Source: an uncultured Butyrivibrio sp. (GTDB taxonomy: Bacteria > Bacillota > Clostridia > Lachnospirales > Lachnospiraceae). From it: a stretch of 40,712 nt of DNA. Below are positions 33,351-40,712 of the stretch, in pieces (the first letter of the stretch is position 1; each line of letters begins with the position of its first letter). The position numbers and the translations under genes are program-made. The notes below the pieces were generated by a model, which searched no databases, was not told the origin of the DNA, and was given only the letters and a program-made list of their open reading frames with translations. The DNA is taken from NCBI GenBank assembly GCA_946536145.1, contig CAMNEA010000022.1, positions 1 through 40,712 on the forward strand, read 5' to 3'.

Positions 33351-35225
33351 TCATGAAATCGTATTGTGAAAAAATGCGTAGATTTCCTGCGCAACTGCCT
33401 TTGGAATATCCGGAACCCGGCTAAGATCCTCAACCGAAGCCTCCCTGATATCCTCTATTGACTTAAAGTTCTTCATGAGGGCTTTGCGCCTTGCAGGTCC
33501 GATTCCCGGTATATCATCAAGGGAACTCTTAACCTGGGCTTTACTCCTTAGTGACCTGTGATACTCTATGGCAAATCGATGCGCCTCGTCCTGTATCCTG
33601 GTGATCAGTTTGAACCCTTCTGACCTTGTATCGATGGGGAGTTCTACGTTGTTAAAATAAAGCCCTCTTGTTCTGTGGTTGTCATCCTTGACCATTCCGC
33701 ATACCGGTATGTTTATGCCCAGCTCTTCAAGTACCTTGAGGCATATATTGACCTGGCCCCTTCCTCCGTCCATAAGGATAAGATCAGGAAATCTCGTAAA
33801 GCTTCCGAACCTTGCGTCAATATCTCTCACTTCAAGGTCATGTTTTTCCTCTATTCCGTGGAGGAGTCTTCTGGTAAGAACCTCGTGCATGCACGCATAG
33901 TCATCAGGACCAGCGACGGTCTTAATGCGGAACTTCCTGTAATCGCTCTTTTTGGGTTTTCCCTTCTCATAAACTACCATCGATCCGACGTTGGCAAATC
34001 CGCTTATATTGGAGATATCATAGGCTTCCATGCGGTTTAGTCCCTTTATCCCAAGCAGCTTTTCTATCTCTTTGACGGCTCCTATTGTCCTGCCCTCTTC
34101 CCTCTTTATCCTCTCCTTGTCCTTTGAGAGGATAAGCTCGGCATTCTTGGCAGCGAGCTCCATGAGCTTTTCCTTCTGCCCCCTTTCAGGAACGGTTATG
34201 TACACCCTGCTGCCCTTTCTGTTTGAGAGCCACTCTTCAATTATCTCCATATCCTCGATCGCTTCAGGCAAAAAAATCTCGCGGGGAATAAACGGTGTCC
34301 CGGCATAGAACTGCTTTACAAAGTTGAGCAGTATCTCGGCAGAAGGGTTCTCTGATACGTGTGTCATATAAAAGTGCTCTCTTCCGATAAGCCTTCCGTC
34401 CCTTACAAAGAACACCTGGACAACCGCGTCCTTATCATCACAGGCTATCGCTATAAGGTCTCTGTCCTCCATTGACGAGTCTGTCATCTTCTGCTTCTGA
34501 GCCACGACCCTGACCGATTCTATAAGGTCTCTGTATTTTGCGGCATTTTCAAAATCCATCTCCTCGGAGGCGCGCTCCATCTTATTCTGCAGATCATTTA
34601 TTATTACCGCGTAGTTTCCTCCCAGAAAATCAAGGGCTTTGTCGATTCTCTCCCTGTATTCCTCTTTCGTGATATCGCCGGTACACGGACCGCAGCACTG
34701 CTTCATATGATAGTTGAGGCACGGTCTCTCAAGTCCTATATCCCTTGGAAGAACCCTGTTGCATGTACGAAGTCCGTAAAGCTTGTTGATAAGCTCTATT
34801 GTATCCTTGACTGCCGCGGCACTTGTAAACGGACCGAAATATCTCGACTTGTCTTTTTTCATAAGTCTTGAGAAAAGAATCCTCGGATACTCCTCAGATA
34901 CAGTTACCTTGATATACGGATAGGTCTTGTCATCCTTTAACAGTGTGTTATATCTGGGGCTGTGCTCCTTGATCAGATTATTTTCAAGTACAAGGGCCTC
35001 AAGTTCTGAATCGGTCACTATATATTCAAATCTCGCGATCTGGCGGACCATCTGATCTATCTGCGGACCCCTTCCTATGTTTGAACGAAAATAAGACCTC
35101 ACCCTGTTATGAAGATTGATGGCTTTCCCCACATACATGATGGTGTCATTTTCATCGTGCATAATATATACTCCCGGTTTATTCGGAAGCTTTTTTAACT
35201 CTTCTTTTATATCAAATCCTGACAT
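33351..35225 (-). CDS. uvrC: UvrABC excinuclease subunit C
   Basis: This 624-residue protein makes both incisions in nucleotide excision repair. It has an N-terminal GIY-YIG nuclease ([27 protein letters not shown]), a Cys-rich stretch ([13 protein letters not shown]), a UVR domain (about 205-240) that binds UvrB, an RNase H-like domain (ILMDGGRGQ) and C-terminal helix-hairpin-helix motifs ([12 protein letters not shown]). Gene position next to hprK is common in clostridia. Confidence 0.97.
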   Translation of the reverse strand: MSGFDIKEELKKLPNKPGVYIMHDENDTIMYVGKAINLHNRVRSYFRSNIGRGPQIDQMVRQIARFEYIVTDSELEALVLENNLIKEHSPRYNTLLKDDKTYPYIKVTVSEEYPRILFSRLMKKDKSRYFGPFTSAAAVKDTIELINKLYGLRTCNRVLPRDIGLERPCLNYHMKQCCGPCTGDITKEEYRERIDKALDFLGGNYAVIINDLQNKMERASEEMDFENAAKYRDLIESVRVVAQKQKMTDSSMEDRDLIAIACDDKDAVVQVFFVRDGRLIGREHFYMTHVSENPSAEILLNFVKQFYAGTPFIPREIFLPEAIEDMEIIEEWLSNRKGSRVYITVPERGQKEKLMELAAKNAELILSKDKERIKREEGRTIGAVKEIEKLLGIKGLNRMEAYDISNISGFANVGSMVVYEKGKPKKSDYRKFRIKTVAGPDDYACMHEVLTRRLLHGIEEKHDLEVRDIDARFGSFTRFPDLILMDGGRGQVNICLKVLEELGINIPVCGMVKDDNHRTRGLYFNNVELPIDTRSEGFKLITRIQDEAHRFAIEYHRSLRSKAQVKSSLDDIPGIGPARRKALMKNFKSIEDIREASVEDLSRVPDIPKAVAQEIYAFFHNTIS

Positions 35226-35254
35226 ACATTTAATATAGCACGTTTTTCAAGCAT

Positions 35255-35306
35255 TAAACCACCCTGGTCAGAGTTTATAAGAGGGTAAACTGACCAAGGT
35301 GGTTTA
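35255..35306. terminator. Hairpin upstream of uvrC
   Basis: TAAACCACC and GGTGGTTTA, extended by GGTCAG/CTGACC and TTTA/TAAA with small bulges, form a long stem between the PTS locus and uvrC. A second stem GCTGCCG/CGGCAGC (35332-35353) with a T-rich tail on the minus strand is the likelier terminator of the HPr transcript. Confidence 0.65.
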
Positions 35307-35375
35307 ATATAAGAGGAAAAAAGGATATTTAGCTGCCGTTTTTATTCGGCAGCCAAGAGGTACTATGAACGCATT

Positions 35376-35633
35376 TTAAAGATTATCCGAAAGGTATCTC
35401 TCAAATGCAGTTATAGCTGTCGTTTCGTCAGGACCATCGCAGGTGATCGTAAGGGTCTGTCCCCTTTTGACACCAAGGCTCATAAGCCCGAATAGTTTCT
35501 TACAGTCCGTGGCCTGACCATTCCCCGTCGCGATCACGCTGCAGGCAAAGCTCTTTGCGAGCTTCACCATATCCCCTGCGGGCAGTGCATGAATTCCTTC
35601 GGGATCGGTAATTGTATACTGAAACTCTTTCAT
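35376..35633 (-). CDS. HPr-like phosphocarrier with His15 but Lys46
   Basis: This 85-residue HPr has GIHALP in place of GIHARP, so the phosphate-accepting His15 is present but the helper Arg17 is Leu. Position 46, the HprK target Ser, is Lys. It could pass phosphate within its PTS locus but should escape HprK control. The ATG follows the dehydrogenase stop by two bases and has no ribosome site, so it depends on translational coupling. Confidence 0.85.
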   Translation of the reverse strand: MKEFQYTITDPEGIHALPAGDMVKLAKSFACSVIATGNGQATDCKKLFGLMSLGVKRGQTLTITCDGPDETTAITAFERYLSDNL

Positions 35634-35635
35634 AG

Positions 35636-36898
35636 TTAGATTTCTACACCAAAATGTTCAAACAGTATCTTCTCTGCCTCCGGATTCCAAAGACCCTGAT
35701 GTGCCTTGCAGCACTCATCAAGCTTCTTAAAGAGAGGATCGCTCTCCCCGAGCTTTTCGAAATCATCTATAGCTGTAAGAGGCATATTTATCTGTGTATA
35801 GCACAGCTTCTTGCCGCCTGGTATATTGGGAAGGTTGCAGGTTGTCTCAGCAACAGAGTCAAGTCCTCCCACATGTGTTACCATAACCGAGGGATTGATC
35901 TCACCCTTTGCAGCAAGCTGGAGAGCCTCTAAGAGGTCATCGTTGTTGCCGCCTGTGGTTCCAAGAATATGTGTGCTTGTGTAATGTGCATTGTAAAGAT
36001 TTATGTCAGCCTTGAACTGATTATCTGTAGGGCCTGCAAAGAAGTTCATGCAGCCGTCAAAAGCAAGGAGTCTGTCACCCATCTCAGCAACAGAGCGGAC
36101 AGGAACATAAACAAATACATCATCATATCCATGTCCTTCAGTGATCTCCATGAGTTTTTCTTCTGCATCATCGCCTGATACATTGAAATATATGAGCTCT
36201 ACACCCTTCTCTTTCGCAAATTCCGGTCTGATCACATTAGCTGCTCTCTCAAGCTTCTTGTCATCAAGATCTGTAACTACTATTCTCTTAGGCTTATTCT
36301 CGAAGCGAAGGCCATAGCTTACAGCGCCAAGACCCATTGGTCCGCAGCCACCCATGATGAGGATGTTTCCGCCCTCTTTTGTTCCCATGGTGTGATTATA
36401 ATTCTGTTTGTTGGTGTGATAGTTGGCATGGTATCCGCCTATTACGCAGCTCATAGGCTCACCCAGTGATGCCTGATAGAAGCTCTCTCCGTCATAAGGA
36501 AGGAGAGCATCGAGCTCCATTACCTCGTGAGGCATGATGCAGTAGGTTGCATCTCCGCCGCAAAAACGATAGGAATATCCGGGAGAATCAAGCTTGCCCT
36601 GATAGTTGAGAGCCGGCTGAAGTGCCCACTTATCGCCAACCTTGTACTTGTCTTTCCATTTCTCACCAACTTCTACGATAACACCTGAACACTCATGTCC
36701 TGTGATGATAGGATTAACATCGATATCCTGAGGTGCCCTCTTGTGCTTCTTGCCCTGCTTTGCTAGCTTGTATGTGGACATGCAGATGCTGTCGCTTATA
36801 ACCTTAACAAGTATTTCATCATCTTTTATCTGAGGAAGCTCAAACTCTTCAAGTCTGAGATCCATTTCTCCGTACATTCTTACTGCTCTTGTCTTCAT
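35636..36898 (-). CDS. Zinc-dependent medium-chain dehydrogenase, sorbose/hexitol-phosphate type
   Basis: The ATG at 36898 has GGAGG eight bases upstream and gives 420 residues. GROES-like N-terminus with zinc-binding TGHECSG and a Rossmann domain with GGNILIMGGCGPMGLGAV mark the alcohol/sorbitol dehydrogenase superfamily. The length and overall pattern resemble SorE (L-sorbose-1-phosphate reductase). Within a mannitol-type PTS locus it probably oxidises the incoming hexitol phosphate in place of MtlD. The exact substrate is inferred, not shown. Confidence 0.8.
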   Translation of the reverse strand: MKTRAVRMYGEMDLRLEEFELPQIKDDEILVKVISDSICMSTYKLAKQGKKHKRAPQDIDVNPIITGHECSGVIVEVGEKWKDKYKVGDKWALQPALNYQGKLDSPGYSYRFCGGDATYCIMPHEVMELDALLPYDGESFYQASLGEPMSCVIGGYHANYHTNKQNYNHTMGTKEGGNILIMGGCGPMGLGAVSYGLRFENKPKRIVVTDLDDKKLERAANVIRPEFAKEKGVELIYFNVSGDDAEEKLMEITEGHGYDDVFVYVPVRSVAEMGDRLLAFDGCMNFFAGPTDNQFKADINLYNAHYTSTHILGTTGGNNDDLLEALQLAAKGEINPSVMVTHVGGLDSVAETTCNLPNIPGGKKLCYTQINMPLTAIDDFEKLGESDPLFKKLDECCKAHQGLWNPEAEKILFEHFGVEI

Positions 36899-36920
36899 TT
36901 TTATATCCTCCTGATCTGTT

Positions 36921-37340
36921 TCAGTTTTCAAAAAACGCAACTATCTCATCTTCATTCATTTTAAGGAACTTCTCAACGCCCTCGGCGTCGCAGAACTCGC
37001 AGGCGAGCTTGCCGATTATGTCAAGGTGCTCATTCCCTTTGCCGGCTATGCCCACAATAATCCTTGCCTTTTCTGCTGCTCCCCAGTCCTGCCCCTCAGG
37101 AACAGTGATAAGGACGATCCCTGTCTTCAATATATGTTTCTTAGCCTCCTCAATACCATGAGGAAGTGCTACTCCATTTCCAAGATATGTGTTGAACACC
37201 TTCTCCTTGTCCAGCATTGCCTGAGTATAATACTCATTTGTACATCCCTGATTTGTGAAGATATCGCCTATCATCCTGATGATGTCTTCTTTATTTCCGG
37301 GCTTCATGTTTAAAAAAATATTTCTCTTCTCCAGAATCAT
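36921..37340 (-). CDS. mtlF: PTS mannitol/fructose-type enzyme IIA
   Basis: This 139-residue cytoplasmic protein carries the conserved active site LGNGVALPHG, whose His takes phosphate from HPr and gives it to the IIB domain. It supplies the IIA function missing from the IICB transporter of the same locus. GGAGG lies just before the ATG, 15 bases after the mtlR stop. Confidence 0.9.
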   Translation of the reverse strand: MILEKRNIFLNMKPGNKEDIIRMIGDIFTNQGCTNEYYTQAMLDKEKVFNTYLGNGVALPHGIEEAKKHILKTGIVLITVPEGQDWGAAEKARIIVGIAGKGNEHLDIIGKLACEFCDAEGVEKFLKMNEDEIVAFFEN

Positions 37341-37355
37341 TTTTTCCTCCTTGTA

Positions 37356-39419
37356 TTACAGATTGTTAAGCTGCTCCGCAAAATACCCCTTAAGGATCTT
37401 CTGCAATTTCTTTTGTATCTCTTCCTCGTTGCCGCATCTGATTGCGTCAAGAAATCTTTCATCCTCAATAATCGCACTGGACACTCTTCCGAGCATCTCT
37501 GCGTTCTGCTGCCTGTTCTCATCAACAGGCATTGTCATAAACAGGGCCGCTTTTATGCCTTTCAGGCTCTCATCCAAAAACTCTTTCGCGTCACATGCAG
37601 ACGCGGTAAGAATAGTGCAGTCCTTTACCGCTTTGCTCCTGCAATGAAAAAGTGCTATCCCTATCTCCGGAAACAGCTGACTCATCACCTGCTCCCTTGC
37701 GATTATATCAGCAGCTAAAACTGCCGCTGCCCTGGGGCCATCTGTAGTCTCGGCGGCCAAAAGTTCTATGAGCGATCTTAAAGTTATGCTCAAAGGTATC
37801 TCCATATGGTGATATCTTCGCATGACACCCTTAACCCGACAAATTATGTCGTTGATCTCATCAAGCTGTCTTGTGAAATCATTGTTTTCCTGCCTCGCAG
37901 GCATAGATGCATATTCATCTATCTTTACGCTGATCTGCAGTACATCCTTCTGAGTGATCAGTGGATTGACCATCAGATAATCTACTGCAAGGTCGTCAAC
38001 TCTGACGCTTGATATAAAAAAGTCTGTTCTTGATATGGCAAGCTGTGTGATCTCATCAATGCCATATGCCTTAAAAACTATATCCCAGTCTGCAAACTCA
38101 CTCTTGAGTTTCGCCATCATAAGCTGTGCCACTCCAAATCCGCTGGCACAGATAACTCCGATCGTCACCGTGCGCTTCCTGCGCTTTCGGCTCTCAATCT
38201 TTTCCCTGGCAGCCCCAAAATGCATTGCCAGATATCCAATCTCCGCTTCGTTGAGCACAAGACCCGTTTTCTCAGTCACCACCTCTGCTGCCTTCTGACA
38301 GTCTGCGTAAACTTCCGGGTATTCCTGCTTTATCTCAGCAAGGAGAGGATTGCTTATCGTCATGTCATTCTTTATGCGATAAAGTGCCGGCTTTAAGTGG
38401 ACGATCAGCCCTCTTATAAAGTCATCCTCGTACCTCAGCTCCCTGGCCAGGTCAGGATCGAGCACATCAATCATCGCATCTATTATCCCCATGAGCTCAT
38501 CGGTCTGAAAACCGCTCTCGCTCATAGTGTCGCTGCTGTAATTCAGCTTTGCTCCTTTTATATGAAGGAGTATATTATTGACCTCGGACTGGGGAATCGA
38601 GATATCAAATTCTTTTTCCAAGGCCTCCGCAATGTTCTTGGCAATGTCATAGCCATTGTCAAACCTTGCGTCATAAGTACTTTCCGAAACTATCTCTCCC
38701 TTTCCGATCCTCTCAACCGCGACCGCCAGATGAACCAAAAGTCCAACATACGCGTCATTGGTAAGAAGATGAAGGTAGGGCTCATCGATATTCTCAAGCA
38801 CTTTTTCTACATCCGATAATATCTCTTCTTTCATAAGAAGATATATGTTCTCATCCGGCTCCGATTCCCTGCGGCTCTTCATGTTCTCTGTCACAAATCG
38901 CTGCATTGCGGTCCGGTAGCTCTTTTCACTTCCTGAAAGACAGATCCCGTAGCCGGGTTTTCTTATAATCTCCAGGTGGCACTCCGAGATCCAGTCGTTT
39001 ATTGCCTCAAGGTCAGTGCTGATGGTTGCTTCACTGACTCCGAACATGTCGCTGTAGTAAAAGAGCTTTTGCGGCTCTCTGTTTCTTAGAAGCTCTAAGG
39101 TCAGAAGATTTCTTCTCTTTGCCTTATCAGAAATGACCTGATCTTTTTTCTCCTTAAGAGCCTTAAGAAGCTCCTGCTTTCTGCCGGTATCGCCTTCGAT
39201 CTGGCTTCCCTCGCCTTTTTTTCTTACAAGCTTCAGATCATAGCTCTTTAGTATCCCGGCTATATAATCTGCTTCCCTTAATATAGTGCGCTTACTTACA
39301 CCCAGAGCGTCAGCGACTTCACTGTCAGTCGCCGGCTGCTCTGCGTTTAGCAAATATATGAGTATTTGTTTTATGCGCGGTGTAAGTTCCAAATCTAGTT
39401 CCTCTATAAACTTATGCAT
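37356..39419 (-). CDS. mtlR: MtlR-type PTS-controlled transcription activator
   Basis: The open frame gives 687 residues: two N-terminal HTH domains (ALGVSKRTILREADYI and FGVSEATISTDLEAIN), two PRD domains (about 185-400), a IIB-like domain with a Cys (VICASGFGVAQLMM, about 425) and a IIA-like domain with a His (FPEIGIALFHC, about 620). Such activators are switched by phosphorylation from HPr and IIB. The ATG at 39419 lies inside a strong hairpin and has no ribosome site. A TTG at 39392 has GAGG seven bases upstream and gives MELTPRIKQIL, which may be the true start. Confidence 0.9.
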   Translation of the reverse strand: MHKFIEELDLELTPRIKQILIYLLNAEQPATDSEVADALGVSKRTILREADYIAGILKSYDLKLVRKKGEGSQIEGDTGRKQELLKALKEKKDQVISDKAKRRNLLTLELLRNREPQKLFYYSDMFGVSEATISTDLEAINDWISECHLEIIRKPGYGICLSGSEKSYRTAMQRFVTENMKSRRESEPDENIYLLMKEEILSDVEKVLENIDEPYLHLLTNDAYVGLLVHLAVAVERIGKGEIVSESTYDARFDNGYDIAKNIAEALEKEFDISIPQSEVNNILLHIKGAKLNYSSDTMSESGFQTDELMGIIDAMIDVLDPDLARELRYEDDFIRGLIVHLKPALYRIKNDMTISNPLLAEIKQEYPEVYADCQKAAEVVTEKTGLVLNEAEIGYLAMHFGAAREKIESRKRRKRTVTIGVICASGFGVAQLMMAKLKSEFADWDIVFKAYGIDEITQLAISRTDFFISSVRVDDLAVDYLMVNPLITQKDVLQISVKIDEYASMPARQENNDFTRQLDEINDIICRVKGVMRRYHHMEIPLSITLRSLIELLAAETTDGPRAAAVLAADIIAREQVMSQLFPEIGIALFHCRSKAVKDCTILTASACDAKEFLDESLKGIKAALFMTMPVDENRQQNAEMLGRVSSAIIEDERFLDAIRCGNEEEIQKKLQKILKGYFAEQLNNL

Positions 39420-39535
39420 TTTTGAATCAAAGATTCAAAAATGCCGCAAACAAGCCATCCTAATGCGACTGCGTCGCAGGGCTTGTTTGCCTCTCGTATC
39501 ATGTTCTCACGAAACCCGCAGCTGGTGCGGGTTTC
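39416..39535. repeat. Array of three perfect hairpins between mtlA and mtlR
   Basis: GCATTTTTGAATC-AAA-GATTCAAAAATGC (39416-39444, 13 bp); GCAAACAAGCC/GGCTTGTTTGC (39446-39490, 11 bp) enclosing GCGAC-TGC-GTCGC (39465-39477); and GAAACCCGCA/TGCGGGTTTC (39511-39535, 10 bp). All are exact. They fill the space between the transporter and regulator genes. The first covers the upstream mtlR start codon. None shows a clear U-run. Confidence 0.85.
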
Positions 39536-39554
39536 TGCAATATCATTCAAGAAG

Positions 39555-40712
39555 TCATGCTTTAAGTTCCTTTGCCAGCTGGTCAAACTCAGGTGCTGCC
39601 ATAAAGTTGCTTATTGTTATGAGTCTTGCATTAGGTGCGCTCTTTCTTGCTCTCTCTGCAAGATCCTTGTGAGTCAGAACGATCTGTGTTCCCTCAGGGA
39701 TCTCTGAAACCGAAGCATGCTTTACTTCGATGTCGTCTCTGCCAACTTCAATGAGCTTCTTCTTGAGAACAGTTGCTCCCATTGCTGAAGAACCCATTCC
39801 TGCGTCGCAGGCAAATACGATGTGCTTAACATCAGAAGATGCTGTATTTACAAGTGTGTCTGCTACTGTCTTAACTTCGCTTGCAGCAACGCCCTTGGAC
39901 TGAGCCTTCATCTCTTTCATCTGGTTTGTTGAATCCTCAAGTGTTGACTTTGAGTTTGAAAGTCTGATGATAGGTGCTGCGATTACAAATGATACCGCTG
40001 CTGCAACTACTACAGAGAGAAGTACCATGAATGTTGATCCCTTAGGTGCCATTCCAACGTAAGCAAAGATTGATCCGGGTGAAGGAGGTCCTGCAAGACC
40101 GAGGTCAAATGCTGTGTTGAAGATCATAGCTGCTACTGATCCACCGATTGTTGCAAGTAAAAGAAGTGGATTCATGAGTACATATGGGAAGTAGATCTCG
40201 TGGATACCGCCAAGGAGATGTACGATAAGTGCTCCGGGAGCTGAATCCTTTGTTACCTTATCCTTAGCAAACAGCCAGTAAGCTACGAGTACACCTGTAC
40301 CTGCGCCGGGGTTTGTCTCGATCATGTAGAAGATAGATCTTCCTGCCTGAGAAACCTGCTCTGCTCCAAGAGGAGTGAAGATACCGTGATTGATAGCGTT
40401 GTTAAGGAAAAGAACCTTAGCAGGCTCAACAAATATTGAAACAAGAGGCAGAATGCTGTGGCTTACAAGGAAATCAACGCCGCCGTTAAGTATTGCAAGT
40501 ACTCCGCCCATGAAAGGTCCAATTACATAGAATCCGATGATTGCAAGTACAAGTCCGATGATACCAACTGAGAAGTTGTTTACAAGCATCTCGAATCCCT
40601 GAGGGATCTTGCCTTCAACAGCCTTATCAAACTGCTTGATGACCCATCCTGCAAGAGGTCCTGCGATCATTGCGCCCATGAACATAACGTAATCTGTTCC
40701 GCAGATAACACC
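39555..40712 (-). CDS. mtlA: PTS mannitol-type enzyme IICB, 5' end outside window
   Basis: The visible 385 residues lack the N-terminus, since the frame is open to the right edge (GVICGTDYV before MFMGAMIAGP). Membrane IIC segments include LLGGIHEIYFPYVLMNP, the conserved GIHE sugar-binding motif. The C-terminal IIB domain carries the phosphocysteine in VFACDAGMGSSAMGA. No IIA domain is fused; it is encoded separately at 36921. The transporter imports and phosphorylates a hexitol, most likely mannitol. Confidence 0.93.
   Translation of the reverse strand, partial: GVICGTDYVMFMGAMIAGPLAGWVIKQFDKAVEGKIPQGFEMLVNNFSVGIIGLVLAIIGFYVIGPFMGGVLAILNGGVDFLVSHSILPLVSIFVEPAKVLFLNNAINHGIFTPLGAEQVSQAGRSIFYMIETNPGAGTGVLVAYWLFAKDKVTKDSAPGALIVHLLGGIHEIYFPYVLMNPLLLLATIGGSVAAMIFNTAFDLGLAGPPSPGSIFAYVGMAPKGSTFMVLLSVVVAAAVSFVIAAPIIRLSNSKSTLEDSTNQMKEMKAQSKGVAASEVKTVADTLVNTASSDVKHIVFACDAGMGSSAMGATVLKKKLIEVGRDDIEVKHASVSEIPEGTQIVLTHKDLAERARKSAPNARLITISNFMAAPEFDQLAKELKA

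Overview
The window looks like a chromosomal segment from an anaerobic, low-to-mid GC Firmicute of the Lachnospiraceae. Butyrivibrio or Pseudobutyrivibrio are the best guesses from gene content and style; this is an inference and no rRNA is present to prove it. Supporting signs are strong AGGAGG ribosome sites, a uvrC-hprK-murB-rapZ-whiA-HPr cluster, a Na+-type F-ATPase c subunit, BspA-type leucine-rich-repeat proteins, GGDEF proteins and a phosphotransferase (PTS) hexitol locus. No tRNA, rRNA, CRISPR array, prophage or intact insertion sequence was seen.

Layout. 1-3100 (minus): 5' half of the F-ATPase operon (atpZ-like, atpI-like, atpB, atpE, atpF, atpH, first codons of atpA). 3124-9751: a mosaic region. 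Two near-identical direct copies of the start of a GGDEF gene, about 305 bp identical, bracket a 5.1 kb segment. That segment holds the 3' scrap of a GH13 glycosidase gene, an esterase, a 922-residue AMP-ligase fused to a phasin-like tail, and a small orphan gene. 9817-14709 (minus): aspS, mgtE with a structured leader and upstream ORF, and an M20 amidohydrolase. 14994-20881: an Rpn-type nuclease with a heptad-repeat tail, and an amino-acid ABC transporter whose binding protein is separated from its permease and ATPase by an opposing LRR surface-protein gene.

21141-26811 (minus): Na+/phosphate symporter, then a tight group of NUDIX hydrolase, Crp/Fnr regulator and an 812-residue protein joining an adenosine-deaminase-like domain to a C-terminal Rossmann/SLOG-like domain. 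This group is the best candidate for an undescribed system. 26923-28523: a GNAT protein, a likely plus-strand small RNA, and a Crh-like HPr paralogue. 28580-35225 (minus): whiA, rapZ, murB, glk, hprK, uvrC. 35376-40712 (minus): PTS hexitol locus in the order IICB, MtlR, IIA, zinc dehydrogenase, HPr.

How the genes fit together. HprK and two HPr-like proteins lie within 7 kb. One HPr-like protein has Ser46 but Glu at position 15. The other has His15 but Lys at position 46. Regulation by HprK and PTS phosphotransfer may therefore be divided between two proteins. Several intergenic regions carry runs of perfect short-loop hairpins that the genes do not explain.
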